In this document: in pieces, positions 35,040 to 48,970 of the stretch | How positions within the stretch are numbered: position 1 is the stretch's first letter | Layout of the letters: the number at the start of each line of letters is the position of its first letter | From: Hyaloperonospora brassicae | Lineage: Eukaryota > Oomycota > Peronosporomycetes > Peronosporales > Peronosporaceae | Reading direction: 5' to 3' | Assembly: GCA_947650285.1 (NCBI GenBank) | Contig: CANTFL010001486.1 | Location: 363,995-427,994, forward strand | DNA: 64,000 nt | Translations under genes and position numbers: made by a program | The notes under the pieces: model-generated | What the model was told of the DNA's origin: nothing | The model's input: the letters and a program-made list of their open reading frames with translations, nothing else | Databases searched by the model: none

Positions 35040-35597
35040 ATGAAGATACATTTGGCGGTCGATATTACAAAGAAGATCAAACGCGTCGAGTGGATACAAG
35101 ACCGACCGAAGCAAGAGATTGACGCCACAAGGGACATTACGAACGAAGGCACCGAGTATGAGGTAGCTGATCTGTTACAAGAACGGCCCAGACGTCAAGT
35201 CAGACGGGATCGGGGTCAAGGATGGTGGGTTGCAAGAAGAGCACACCCGACTGGTCAAAGCACTCGAAATGATTGCGACCGTGACATTGTCGAAGGGAAA
35301 CGAGGAGGCGAGGTCGCCGGCGCAGGTTAAGGTGAAGATCCATCAAGCGTCGATCGGATTCAAACGATCGGTATGTGAAGATAGCGCGACCAAAGACGGT
35401 GACCCTGACGAGACTGATACGGTGCATGGAGAGTCCAGACGTCAGTCAGTCGGGATGTCTACTCGAGATGGTCAGAGTGGCGAAGGTGTTGAAGACGAGT
35501 GTAATGGTCTGTTATTATATCTCGATTTGCTAGCTGATCTGGACTGGGGTGCGGATTTGTATGCGGTGATCAGCCTACTAGTGGACATCGACTGTCT
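35040..35597 (+). pseudogene. 557-bp unit with 1-bp insertion breaking its ORF
   Basis: An extra A (cgtcaagtcag versus cgtcagtcag, near 35197) makes this unit 558 bp. The ATG-initiated frame then ends at 35330 after 96 codons, and the remaining coding frame is open from 35230. It is the only unit whose ORF is broken, and it would be an internal marker for checking assembly accuracy. Confidence 0.85.
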
Positions 35598-38500
35598 ATG
35601 AAGATACATTTGGCGGTCGATATTACAAAGAAGATCAAACGCGTCGAGTGGATACAAGACCGACCGAAGCAAGAGATTGACGCCACAAGGGACATTACGA
35701 ACGAAGGCACCGAGTATGAGGTAGCTGATCTGTTACAAGAACGGCCCAGACGTCAGTCAGACGGGATCGGGGTCAAGGATGGTGGGTTGCAAGAAGAGCA
35801 CACCCGACTGGTCAAAGCACTCGAAATGATTGCGACCGTGACATTGTCGAAGGGAAACGAGGAGGCGAGGTCGCCGGCGCAGGTTAAGGTGAAGATCCAT
35901 CAAGCGTCGATCGGATTCAAACGATCGGTATGTGAAGATAGCGCGACCAAAGACGGTGACCCTGACGAGACTGATACGGTGCATGGAGAGTCCAGACGTC
36001 AGTCAGTCGGGATGTCTACTCGAGATGGTCAGAGTGGCGAAGGTGTTGAAGACGAGTGTAATGGTCTGTTATTATATCTCGATTTGCTAGCTGATCTGGA
36101 CTGGGGTGCGGATTTGTATGCGGTGATCAGCCTACTAGTGGACATCGACTGTCTATGAAGATACATTTGGCGGTCGATATTACAAAGAAGATCAAACGCG
36201 TCGAGTGGATACAAGACCGACCGAAGCAAGAGATTGACGCCACAAGGGACATTACGAACGAAGGCACCGAGTATGAGGTAGCTGATCTGTTACAAGAACG
36301 GCCCAGACGTCAGTCAGACGGGATCGGGGTCAAGGATGGTGGGTTGCAAGAAGAGCACACCCGACTGGTCAAAGGACTCGAAATGATTGCGACCGTGACA
36401 TTGTCGAAGGGAAACGAGGAGGCGAGGTCGCCGGCGCAGGTTAAGGTGAAGATCCATCAAGCGTCGATCGGATTCAAACGATCGGTATGTGAAGATAGCG
36501 CGACCAAAGACGGTGACCCTGACGAGACTGATACGGTGCATGGAGAGTCCAGACGTCAGTCAGTCGGGATGTCTACTCGAGATGGTCAGAGTGGCGAAGG
36601 TGTTGAAGACGAGTGTAATGGTCTGTTATTATATCTCGATTTGCTAGCTGATCTGGACTGGGGTGCGGATTTGTATGCGGTGATCAGCCTACTAGTGGAC
36701 ATCGACTGTCTATGAAGATACATTTGGCGGTCGATATTACAAAGAAGATCAAACGCGTCGAGTGGATACAAGACCGACCGAAGCAAGAGATTGACGCCAC
36801 AAGGGACATTACGAACGAAGGCACCGAGTATGAGGTAGCTGATCTGTTACAAGAACGGCCCAGACGTCAGTCAGACGGGATCGGGGTCAAGGATGGTGGG
36901 TTGCAAGAAGAGCACACCCGACTGGCCAAAGGACTCGAAATGAATGCGACCGTGACATTGTCGAAGGGAAACGAGGAGGCGAGGTCGCCGGCGCAGGTTA
37001 AGGTGAAGATCCATCAAGCGTCGATCGGATTCAAACGATCGGTATGTGAAGATAGCGCGACCAAAGACGGTGACCCTGACGAGACTGATACGGTGCATGG
37101 AGAGTCCAGACGTCAGTCAGTCGGGATGTCTACTCGAGATGGTCAGAGTGGCGAAGGTGTTGAAGACGAGTGTAATGGTCTGTTATTATATCTCGATTTG
37201 CTAGCTGATCTGGACTGGGGTGCGGATTTGTATGCGGTGATCAGCCTACTAGTGGACATCGACTGTCTATGAAGATACATTTGGCGGTCGATATTACAAA
37301 GAAGATCAAACGCGTCGAGTGGATACAAGACCGACCGAAGCAAGAGATTGACGCCACAAGGGACATTACGAACGAAGGCACCGAGTATGAGGTAGCTGAT
37401 CTGTTACAAGAACGGCCCAGACGTCAGTCAGACGGGATCGGGGTCAAGGATGGTGGGTTGCAAGAAGAGCACACCCGACTGGCCAAAGGACTCGAAATGA
37501 ATGCGACCGTGACATTGTCGAAGGGAAACGAGGAGGCGAGGTCGCCGGCGCAGGTTAAGGTGAAGATCCATCAAGCGTCGATCGGATTCAAACGATCGGT
37601 ATGTGAAGATAGCGCGACCAAAGACGGTGACCCTGACGAGACTGATACGGTGCATGGAGAGTCCAGACGTCAGTCAGTCGGGATGTCTACTCGAGATGGT
37701 CAGAGTGGCGAAGGTGTTGAAGACGAGTGTAATGGTCTGTTATTATATCTCGATTTGCTAGCTGATCTGGACTGGGGTGCGGATTTGTATGCGGTGATCA
37801 GCCTACTAGTGGACATCGACTGTCTATGAAGATACATTCGGCGGTCGATATTACAAAGAAGATCAAACGCGTCGAGTGGATACAAGACCGACCGAAGCAA
37901 GAGATTGACGCCACAAGGGACATTACGAACGAAGGCACCGAGTATGAGGTAGCTGATCTGTTACAAGAACGGCCCAGACGTCAGTCAGACGGGATCGGGG
38001 TCAAGGATGGTGGGTTGCAAGAAGAGCACTCCCGACTGGCCAAAGCACTCGAAATGATTGCGACCGTGACATTGTCGAAGGGAAACGAGGAGGCGAGGTC
38101 GCCGGCGCAGGTTAAGGTGAAGATCCATCAAGCGTCGATCGGATTCAAACGATCGGTATGTGAAGATAGCGCGACCAAAGACGGTGACCCTGACGAGACT
38201 GATACGGTGCATGGAGAGTCCAGACGTCAGTCAGTCGGGATGTCTACTCGAGATGGTCAGAGTGGCGAAGGTGTTGAAGACGAGTGTAATGGTCTGTTAT
38301 TATATCTCGATTTGCTAGCTGATCTGGACTGGGGTGCGGATTTGTATGCGGTGATCAGCCTACTAGTGGACATCGACTGTCTATGAAGATACATTCGGCG
38401 GTCGATATTACAAAGAAGATCAAACGCGTCGAGTGGATACAAGACCGACCGAAGCAAGAGATTGACGCCACAAGGGACATTACGAACGAAGGCACCGAGT

Positions 38501-41500
38501 ATGAGGTAGCTGATCTGTTACAAGAACGGCCCAGACGTCAGTCAGACGGGATCGGGGTCAAGGATGGTGGGTTGCAAGAAGAGCACACCCGACTGGCCAA
38601 AGCACTCGAAATGATTGCGACCGTGACATTGTCGAAGGGAAACGAGGAGGCGAGGTCGCCGGCGCAGGTTAAGGTGAAGATCCATCAAGCGTCGATCGGA
38701 TTCAAACGATCGGTATGTGAAGATAGCGCGACCAAAGACGGTGACCCTGACGAGACTGATACGGTGCATGGAGAGTCCAGACGTCAGTCAGTCGGGATGT
38801 CTACTCGAGATGGTCAGAGTGGCGAAGGTGTTGAAGACGAGTGTAATGGTCTGTTATTATATCTCGATTTGCTAGCTGATCTGGACTGGGGTGCGGATTT
38901 GTATGCGGTGATCAGCCTACTAGTGGACATCGACTGTCTATGAAGATACATTTGGCGGTCGATATTACAAAGAAGATCAAACGCGTCGAGTGGATACAAG
39001 ACCGACCGAAGCAAGAGATTGACGCCACAAGGGACATTACGAACGAAGGCACCGAGTATGAGGTAGCTGATCTGTTACAAGAACGGCCCAGACGTCAGTC
39101 AGACGGGATCGGGGTCAAGGATGGTGGGTTGCAAGAAGAGCACACCCGACTGGCCAAAGCACTCGAAATGATTGCGACCGTGACATTGTCGAAGGGAAAC
39201 GAGGAGGCGAGGTCGCCGGCGCAGGTTAAGGTGAAGATCCATCAAGCGTCGATCGGATTCAAACGATCGGTATGTGAAGATAGCGCGACCAAAGACGGTG
39301 ACCCTGACGAGACTGATACGGTGCATGGAGAGTCCAGACGTCAGTCAGTCGGGATGTCTACTCGAGATGGTCAGAGTGGCGAAGGTGTTGAAGACGAGTG
39401 TAATGGTCTGTTATTATATCTCGATTTGCTAGCTGATCTGGACTGGGGTGCGGATTTGTATGCGGTGATCAGCCTACTAGTGGACATCGACTGTCTATGA
39501 AGATACATTCGGCGGTCGATATTACAAAGAAGATCAAACGCGTCGAGTGGATACAAGACCGACCGAAGCAAGAGATTGACGCCACAAGGGACATTACGAA
39601 CGAAGGCACCGAGTATGAGGTAGCTGATCTGTTACAAGAACGGCCCAGACGTCAGTCAGACGGGATCGGGGTCAAGGATGGTGGGTTGCAAGAAGAGCGT
39701 TTCCGACTGGCCAAAGCACTCGAAATGATTGCGACCGTGACATTGTCGAAGGGAAACGAGGAGGCGAGGTCGCCGGCGCAGGTTAAGGTGAAGATCCATC
39801 AAGCGTCGATCGGATTCAAACGATCGGTATGTGAAGATAGCGCGACCAAAGACGGTGACCCTGACGAGACTGATACGGTGCATGGAGAGTCCAGACGTCA
39901 GTCAGTCGGGATGTCGACTCGAGATGGTCAGAGTGGCGAAGGTGTTGAAGACGAGTGTAATGGTCTGTTATTATATCTCGATTTGCTAGCTGATCTGGAC
40001 TGGGGTGCGGATTTGTATGCGGTGATCAGCCTACTAGTGGACATCGACTGTCTATGAAGATACATTTGGCGGTCGATATTACAAAGAAGATCAAACGCGT
40101 CGAGTGGATACAAGACCGACCGAAGCAAGAGATTGACGCCACAAGGGACATTACGAACGAAGGCACCGAGTATGAGGTAGCTGATCTGTTACAAGAACGG
40201 CCCAGACGTCAGTCAGACGGGATCGGGGTCAAGGATGGTGGGTTGCAAGAAGAGCGTTTCCGACTGGTCAAAGCACTCGAAATGATTGCGACCGTGACAT
40301 TGTCGAAGGGAAACGAGGAGGCGAGGTCGCCGGCGCAGGTTAAGGTGAAGATCCATCAAGCGTCGATCGGATTCAAACGATCGGTATGTGAAGATAGCGC
40401 GACCAAAGACGGTGACCCTGACGAGACTGATACGGTGCATGGAGAGTCCAGACGTCAGTCAGTCGGGATGTCTACTCGAGATGGTCAGAGTGGCGAAGGT
40501 GTTGAAGACGAGTGTAATGGTCTGTTATTATATCTCGATTTGCTAGCTGATCTGGACTGGGGTGCGGATTTGTATGCGGTGATCAGCCTACTAGTGGACA
40601 TCGACTGTCTATGAAGATACATTTGGCGGTCGATATTACAAAGAAGATCAAACGCGTCGAGTGGATACAAGACCGACCGAAGCAAGAGATTGACGCCACA
40701 AGGGACATTACGAACGAAGGCACCGAGTATGAGGTAGCTGATCTGTTACAAGAACGGCCCAGACGTCAGTCAGACGGGATCGGGGTCAAGGATGGTGGGT
40801 TGCAAGAAGAGCACACCCGACTGGTCAAAGCACTCGAAATGAATGCGACCGTGACATTGTCGAAGGGAAACGAGGAGGCGAGGTCGCCGGCGCAGGTTAA
40901 GGTGAAGATCCATCAAGCGTCGATCGGATTCAAACGATCGGTATGTGAAGATAGCGCGACCAAAGACGGTGACCCTGACGAGACTGATACGGTGCATGGA
41001 GAGTCCAGACGTCAGTCAGTCGGGATGTCTACTCGAGATGGTCAGAGTGGCGAAGGTGTTGAAGACGAGTGTAATGGTCTGTTATTATATCTCGATTTGC
41101 TAGCTGATCTGGACTGGGGTGCGGATTTGTATGCGGTGATCAGCCTACTAGTGGACATCGACTGTCTATGAAGATACATTTGGCGGTCGATATTACAAAG
41201 AAGATCAAACGCGTCGAGTGGATACAAGACCGACCGAAGCAAGAGATTGACGCCACAAGGGACATTACGAACGAAGGCACCGAGTATGAGGTAGCTGATC
41301 TGTTACAAGAACGGCCCAGACGTCAGTCAGACGGGATCGGGGTCAAGGATGGTGGGTTGCAAGAAGAGCGTTTCCGACTGGTCAAAGCACTCGAAATGAA
41401 TGCGACCGTGACATTGTCGAAGGGAAACGAGGAGGCGAGGTCGCCGGCGCAGGTTAAGGTGAAGATCCATCAAGCGTCGATCGGATTCAAACGATCGGTA

Positions 41501-44500
41501 TGTGAAGATAGCGCGACCAAAGACGGTGACCCTGACGAGACTGATACGGTGCATGGAGAGTCCAGACGTCAGTCAGTCGGGATGTCTACTCGAGATGGTC
41601 AGAGTGGCGAAGGTGTTGAAGACGAGTGTAATGGTCTGTTATTATATCTCGATTTGCTAGCTGATCTGGACTGGGGTGCGGATTTGTATGCGGTGATCAG
41701 CCTACTAGTGGACATCGACTGTCTATGAAGATACATTTGGCGGTCGATATTACAAAGAAGATCAAACGCGTCGAGTGGATACAAGACCGACCGAAGCAAG
41801 AGATTGACGCCACAAGGGACATTACGAACGAAGGCACCGAGTATGAGGTAGCTGATCTGTTACAAGAACGGCCCAGACGTCAGTCAGACGGGATCGGGGT
41901 CAAGGATGGTGGGTTGCAAGAAGAGCGTTTCCGACTGGTCAAAGGACTCGAAATGATTGCGACCGTGACATTGTCGAAGGGAAACGAGGAGGCGAGGTCG
42001 CCGGCGCAGGTTAAGGTGAAGATCCATCAAGCGTCGATCGGATTCAAACGATCGGTATGTGAAGATAGCGCGACCAAAGACGGTGACCCTGACGAGACTG
42101 ATACGGTGCATGGAGAGTCCAGACGTCAGTCAGTCGGGATGTCTACTCGAGATGGTCAGAGTGGCGAAGGTGTTGAAGACGAGTGTAATGGTCTGTTATT
42201 ATATCTCGATTTGCTAGCTGATCTGGACTGGGGTGCGGATTTGTATGCGGTGATCAGCCTACTAGTGGACATCGACTGTCTATGAAGATACATTTGGCGG
42301 TCGATATTACAAAGAAGATCAAACGCGTCGAGTGGATACAAGACCGACCGAAGCAAGAGATTGACGCCACAAGGGACATTACGAACGAAGGCACCGAGTA
42401 TGAGGTAGCTGATCTGTTACAAGAACGGCCCAGACGTCAGTCAGACGGGATCGGGGTCAAGGATGGTGGGTTGCAAGAAGAGCACACCCGACTGGTCAAA
42501 GGACTCGAAATGAATGCGACCGTGACATTGTCGAAGGGAAACGAGGAGGCGAGGTCGCCGGCGCAGGTTAAGGTGAAGATCCATCAAGCGTCGATCGGAT
42601 TCAAACGATCGGTATGTGAAGATAGCGCGACCAAAGACGGTGACCCTGACGAGACTGATACGGTGCATGGAGAGTCCAGACGTCAGTCAGTCGGGATGTC
42701 GACTCGAGATGGTCAGAGTGGCGAAGGTGTTGAAGACGAGTGTAATGGTCTGTTATTATATCTCGATTTGCTAGCTGATCTGGACTGGGGTGCGGATTTG
42801 TATGCGGTGATCAGCCTACTAGTGGACATCGACTGTCTATGAAGATACATTCGGCGGTCGATATTACAAAGAAGATCAAACGCGTCGAGTGGATACAAGA
42901 CCGACCGAAGCAAGAGATTGACGCCACAAGGGACATTACGAACGAAGGCACCGAGTATGAGGTAGCTGATCTGTTACAAGAACGGCCCAGACGTCAGTCA
43001 GACGGGATCGGGGTCAAGGATGGTGGGTTGCAAGAAGAGCGTTTCCGACTGGTCAAAGGACTCGAAATGATTGCGACCGTGACATTGTCGAAGGGAAACG
43101 AGGAGGCGAGGTCGCCGGCGCAGGTTAAGGTGAAGATCCATCAAGCGTCGATCGGATTCAAACGATCGGTATGTGAAGATAGCGCGACCAAAGACGGTGA
43201 CCCTGACGAGACTGATACGGTGCATGGAGAGTCCAGACGTCAGTCAGTCGGGATGTCTACTCGAGATGGTCAGAGTGGCGAAGGTGTTGAAGACGAGTGT
43301 AATGGTCTGTTATTATATCTCGATTTGCTAGCTGATCTGGACTGGGGTGCGGATTTGTATGCGGTGATCAGCCTACTAGTGGACATCGACTGTCTATGAA
43401 GATACATTCGGCGGTCGATATTACAAAGAAGATCAAACGCGTCGAGTGGATACAAGACCGACCGAAGCAAGAGATTGACGCCACAAGGGACATTACGAAC
43501 GAAGGCACCGAGTATGAGGTAGCTGATCTGTTACAAGAACGGCCCAGACGTCAGTCAGACGGGATCGGGGTCAAGGATGGTGGGTTGCAAGAAGAGCACA
43601 CCCGACTGGCCAAAGGACTCGAAATGATTGCGACCGTGACATTGTCGAAGGGAAACGAGGAGGCGAGGTCGCCGGCGCAGGTTAAGGTGAAGATCCATCA
43701 AGCGTCGATCGGATTCAAACGATCGGTATGTGAAGATAGCGCGACCAAAGACGGTGACCCTGACGAGACTGATACGGTGCATGGAGAGTCCAGACGTCAG
43801 TCAGTCGGGATGTCGACTCGAGATGGTCAGAGTGGCGAAGGTGTTGAAGACGAGTGTAATGGTCTGTTATTATATCTCGATTTGCTAGCTGATCTGGACT
43901 GGGGTGCGGATTTGTATGCGGTGATCAGCCTACTAGTGGACATCGACTGTCTATGAAGATACATTTGGCGGTCGATATTACAAAGAAGATCAAACGCGTC
44001 GAGTGGATACAAGACCGACCGAAGCAAGAGATTGACGCCACAAGGGACATTACGAACGAAGGCACCGAGTATGAGGTAGCTGATCTGTTACAAGAACGGC
44101 CCAGACGTCAGTCAGACGGGATCGGGGTCAAGGATGGTGGGTTGCAAGAAGAGCGTTTCCGACTGGTCAAAGGACTCGAAATGAATGCGACCGTGACATT
44201 GTCGAAGGGAAACGAGGAGGCGAGGTCGCCGGCGCAGGTTAAGGTGAAGATCCATCAAGCGTCGATCGGATTCAAACGATCGGTATGTGAAGATAGCGCG
44301 ACCAAAGACGGTGACCCTGACGAGACTGATACGGTGCATGGAGAGTCCAGACGTCCGTCAGTCGGGATGTCGACTCGAGATGGTCAGAGTGGCGAAGGTG
44401 TTGAAGACGAGTGTAATGGTCTGTTATTATATCTCGATTTGCTAGCTGATCTGGACTGGGGTGCGGATTTGTATGCGTTGATCAGCCTACTAGTGGACAT

Positions 44501-47500
44501 CGACTGTCTATGAAGATACATTTGGCGGTCGATATTACAAAGAAGATCAAACGCGTCGAGTGGATACAAGACCGACCGAAGCAAGAGATTGACGCCACAA
44601 GGGACATTACGAACGAAGGCACCGAGTATGAGGTAGCTGATCTGTTACAAGAACGGCCCAGACGTCAGTCAGACGGGATCGGGGTCAAGGATGGTGGGTT
44701 GCAAGAAGAGCGTTTCCGACTGGTCAAAGGACTCGAAATGATTGCGACCGTGACATTGTCGAAGGGAAACGAGGAGGCGAGGTCGCCGGCGCAGGTTAAG
44801 GTGAAGATCCATCAAGCGTCGATCGGATTCAAACGATCGGTATGTGAAGATAGCGCGACCAAAGACGGTGACCCTGACGAGACTGATACGGTGCATGGAG
44901 AGTCCAGACGTCAGTCAGTCGGGATGTCGACTCGAGATGGTCAGAGTGGCGAAGGTGTTGAAGACGGGTGTAATGGTCTGTTATTATATCTCGATTTGCT
45001 AGCTGATCTGGACTGGGGTGCGGATTTGTATGCGGTGATCAGCCTACTAGTGGACATCGACTGTCTATGAAGATACATTTGGCGGTCGATATTACAAAGA
45101 AGATCAAACGCGTCGAGTGGATACAAGACCGACCGAAGCAAGAGATTGACGCCACAAGGGACATTACGAACGAAGGCACCGAGTATGAGGTAGCTGATCT
45201 GTTACAAGAACGGCCCAGACGTCAGTCAGACGGGATCGGGGTCAAGGATGGTGGGTTGCAAGAAGAGCGTTTCCGACTGGTCAAAGGACTCGAAATGAAT
45301 GCGACCGTGACATTGTCGAAGGGAAACGAGGAGGCGAGGTCGCCGGCGCAGGTTAAGGTGAAGATCCATCAAGCGTCGATCGGATTCAAACGATCGGTAT
45401 GTGAAGATAGCGCGACCAAAGACGGTGACCCTGACGAGACTGATACGGTGCATGGAGAGTCCAGACGTCCGTCAGTCGGGATGTCGACTCGAGATGGTCA
45501 GAGTGGCGAAGGTGTTGAAGACGAGTGTAATGGTCTGTTATTATATCTCGATTTGCTAGCTGATCTGGACTGGGGTGCGGATTTGTATGCGGTGATCAGC
45601 CTACTAGTGGACATCGACTGTCTATGAAGATACATTTGGCGGTCGATATTACAAAGAAGATCAAACGCGTCGAGTGGATACAAGACCGACCGAAGCAAGA
45701 GATTGACGCCACAAGGGACATTACGAACGAAGGCACCGAGTATGAGGTAGCTGATCTGTTACAAGAACGGCCCAGACGTCAGTCAGACGGGATCGGGGTC
45801 AAGGATGGTGGGTTGCAAGAAGAGCGTTTCCGACTGGTCAAAGGACTCGAAATGATTGCGACCGTGACATTGTCGAAGGGAAACGAGGAGGCGAGGTCGC
45901 CGGCGCAGGTTAAGGTGAAGATCCATCAAGCGTCGATCGGATTCAAACGATCGGTATGTGAAGATAGCGCGACCAAAGACGGTGACCCTGACGAGACTGA
46001 TACGGTGCATGGAGAGTCCAGACGTCAGTCAGTCGGGATGTCGACTCGAGATGGTCAGAGTGGCGAAGGTGTTGAAGACGGGTGTAATGGTCTGTTATTA
46101 TATCTCGATTTGCTAGCTGATCTGGACTGGGGTGCGGATTTGTATGCGGTGATCAGCCTACTAGTGGACATCGACTGTCTATGAAGATACATTTGGCGGT
46201 CGATATTACAAAGAAGATCAAACGCGTCGAGTGGATACAAGACCGACCGAAGCAAGAGATTGACGCCACAAGGGACATTACGAACGAAGGCACCGAGTAT
46301 GAGGTAGCTGATCTGTTACAAGAACGGCCCAGACGTCAGTCAGACGGGATCGGGGTCAAGGATGGTGGGTTGCAAGAAGAGCGTTTCCGACTGGTCAAAG
46401 GACTCGAAATGAATGCGACCGTGACATTGTCGAAGGGAAACGAGGAGGCGAGGTCGCCGGCGCAGGTTAAGGTGAAGATCCATCAAGCGTCGATCGGATT
46501 CAAACGATCGGTATGTGAAGATAGCGCGACCAAAGACGGTGACCCTGACGAGACTGATACGGTGCATGGAGAGTCCAGACGTCAGTCAGTCGGGATGTCT
46601 ACTCGAGATGGTCAGAGTGGCGAAGGTGTTGAAGACGGGTGTAATGGTCTGTTATTATATCTCGATTTGCTAGCTGATCTGGACTGGGGTGCGGATTTGT
46701 ATGCGGTGATCAGCCTACTAGTGGACATCGACTATCTATGAAGATACATTCGGCGGTCGATATTACAAAGAAGATCAAACGCGTCGAGTGGATACAAGAC
46801 CGACCGAAGCAAGAGATTGACGCCACAAGGGACATTACGAACGAAGGCACCGAGTATGAGGTAGCTGATCTGTTACAAGAACGGCCCAGACGTCAGTCAG
46901 ACGGGATCGGGGTCAAGGATGGTGGGTTGCAAGAAGAGCGTTTCCGACTGGTCAAAGGACTCGAAATGAATGCGACCGTGACATTGTCGAAGGGAAACGA
47001 GGAGGCGAGGTCGCCGGCGCAGGTTAAGGTGAAGATCCATCAAGCGTCGATCGGATTCAAACGATCGGTATGTGAAGATAGCGCGACCAAAGACGGTGAC
47101 CCTGACGAGACTGATACGGTGCATGGAGAGTCCAGACGTCAGTCTGTCGGGATGTCTACTCGAGATGGTCAGAGTGGCGAAGGTGTTGAAGACGGGTGTA
47201 ATGGTCTGTTATTATATCTCGATTTGCTAGCTGATCTGGACTGGGGTGCGGATTTGTATGCGGTGATCAGCCTACTAGTGGACATCGACTGTCTATGAAG
47301 ATACATTTGGCGGTCGATATTACAAAGAAGATCAAACGCGTCGAGTGGATACAAGACCGACCGAAGCAAGAGATTGACGCCACAAGGGACATTACGAACG
47401 AAGGCACCGAGTATGAGGTAGCTGATCTGTTACAAGAACGGCCCAGACGTCAGTCAGACGGGATCGGGGTCAAGGATGGTGGGTTGCAAGAAGAGCGTTT

Positions 47501-47851
47501 CCGACTGGTCAAAGGACTCGAAATGAATGCGACCGTGACATTGTCGAAGGGAAACGAGGAGGCGAGGTCGCCGGCGCAGGTTAAGGTGAAGATCCATCAA
47601 GCGTCGATCGGATTCAAACGATCGGTATGTGAAGATAGCGCGACCAAAGACGGTGACCCTGACGAGACTGATACGGTGCATGGAGAGTCCAGACGTCAGT
47701 CAGTCGGGATGTCTACTCGAGATGGTCAGAGTGGCGAAGGTGTTGAAGACGGGTGTAATGGTCTGTTATTATATCTCGATTTGCTAGCTGATCTGGACTG
47801 GGGTGCGGATTTGTATGCGGTGATCAGCCTACTAGTGGACATCGACTGTCT

Positions 47852-48970
47852 ATGAAGATACATTCGGCGGTCGATATTACAAAGAAGATCAAACGCGTCG
47901 AGTGGATACAAGACCGACCGAAGCAAGAGATTGACGCCACAAGGGACATTACGAACGAAGGCACCGAGTATGAGGTAGCTGATCTGTTACAAGAACGGCC
48001 CAGACGTCAGTCAGACGGGATCGGGGTCAAGGATGGTGGGTTGCAAGAAGAGCGTTTCCGACTGGTCAAAGGACTCGAAATGAATGCGACCGTGACATTG
48101 TCGAAGGGAAACGAGGAGGCGAGGTCGCCGGCGCAGGTTAAGGTGAAGATCCATCAAGCGTCGATCGGATTCAAACGATCGGTATGTGAAGATAGCGCGA
48201 CCAAAGACGGTGACCCTGACGAGACTGATACGGTGCATGGAGAGTCCAGACGTCAGTGTGTCGGGATGTCTACTCGAGATGGTCAGAGTGGCAAAGGTGT
48301 TGAAGACGAGTGTAATGGTCTGTTATTATATCTCGATTTGCTAGCTGATCTGGACTGGGGGTGCGGATTTGTATGCGGTGATCAGCCTACTAGTGGACAT
48401 CGACTGTCTATGAAGATACATTTGGCGGTCGATATCACAAAGAAGATCAAACGCGTCGAGTGGATACAAGACCGACCGAAGCAAGAGATTGACGCCACAA
48501 GGGACATTACGAACGAAGGCACCGAGTATGAGGTAGCTGATCTGTTACAAGAACGGCCCAGACGTCAGTCAGACGGGATCGGGGTCAAGGATGGTGGGTT
48601 GCAAGAAGAGCGTTTCCGACTGGTCAAAGGACTCGAAATGAATGCGACCGTGACATTGTCGAAGGGAAACGAGGAGGCGAGGTCGCCGGCGCAGGTTAAG
48701 GTGAAGATCCATCAAGCGTCGATCGGATTCAAACGATCGGTATGTGAAGATAGCGCGACCAAAGACGGTGACCCTGACGAGACTGATACGGTGCATGGAG
48801 AGTCCAGACGTCCGTCAGTCGGGATGTCTACTCGAGATGGTCAGAGTGGCGAAGGTGTTGAAGACGGGTGTAATGGTCTGTTATTATATCTCGATTTGCT
48901 AGCTGATCTGGACTGGGGTGCGGATTTGTATGCGGTGATCAGCCTACTAGTGGACATCGACTATCTATGA
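47852..48970 (+). CDS. 372-codon fused double-unit ORF
   Basis: In the unit starting at 47852 the run ctggactgggg has five G instead of four before tgcgg (about 48357-48361). The unit is therefore 558 bp and its frame runs on as DLDWGCGFVCGDQPTSGHRLS into the next unit's MKIHLAVD without a stop. That linker resembles DLDRGREFLCGDHSTS of the upstream single-copy ORF, which suggests this is the ancestral in-frame arrangement. It is either a relic or reversion, or a homopolymer call difference. Confidence 0.4.
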   Translation: MKIHSAVDITKKIKRVEWIQDRPKQEIDATRDITNEGTEYEVADLLQERPRRQSDGIGVKDGGLQEERFRLVKGLEMNATVTLSKGNEEARSPAQVKVKIHQASIGFKRSVCEDSATKDGDPDETDTVHGESRRQCVGMSTRDGQSGKGVEDECNGLLLYLDLLADLDWGCGFVCGDQPTSGHRLSMKIHLAVDITKKIKRVEWIQDRPKQEIDATRDITNEGTEYEVADLLQERPRRQSDGIGVKDGGLQEERFRLVKGLEMNATVTLSKGNEEARSPAQVKVKIHQASIGFKRSVCEDSATKDGDPDETDTVHGESRRPSVGMSTRDGQSGEGVEDGCNGLLLYLDLLADLDWGADLYAVISLLVDIDYL

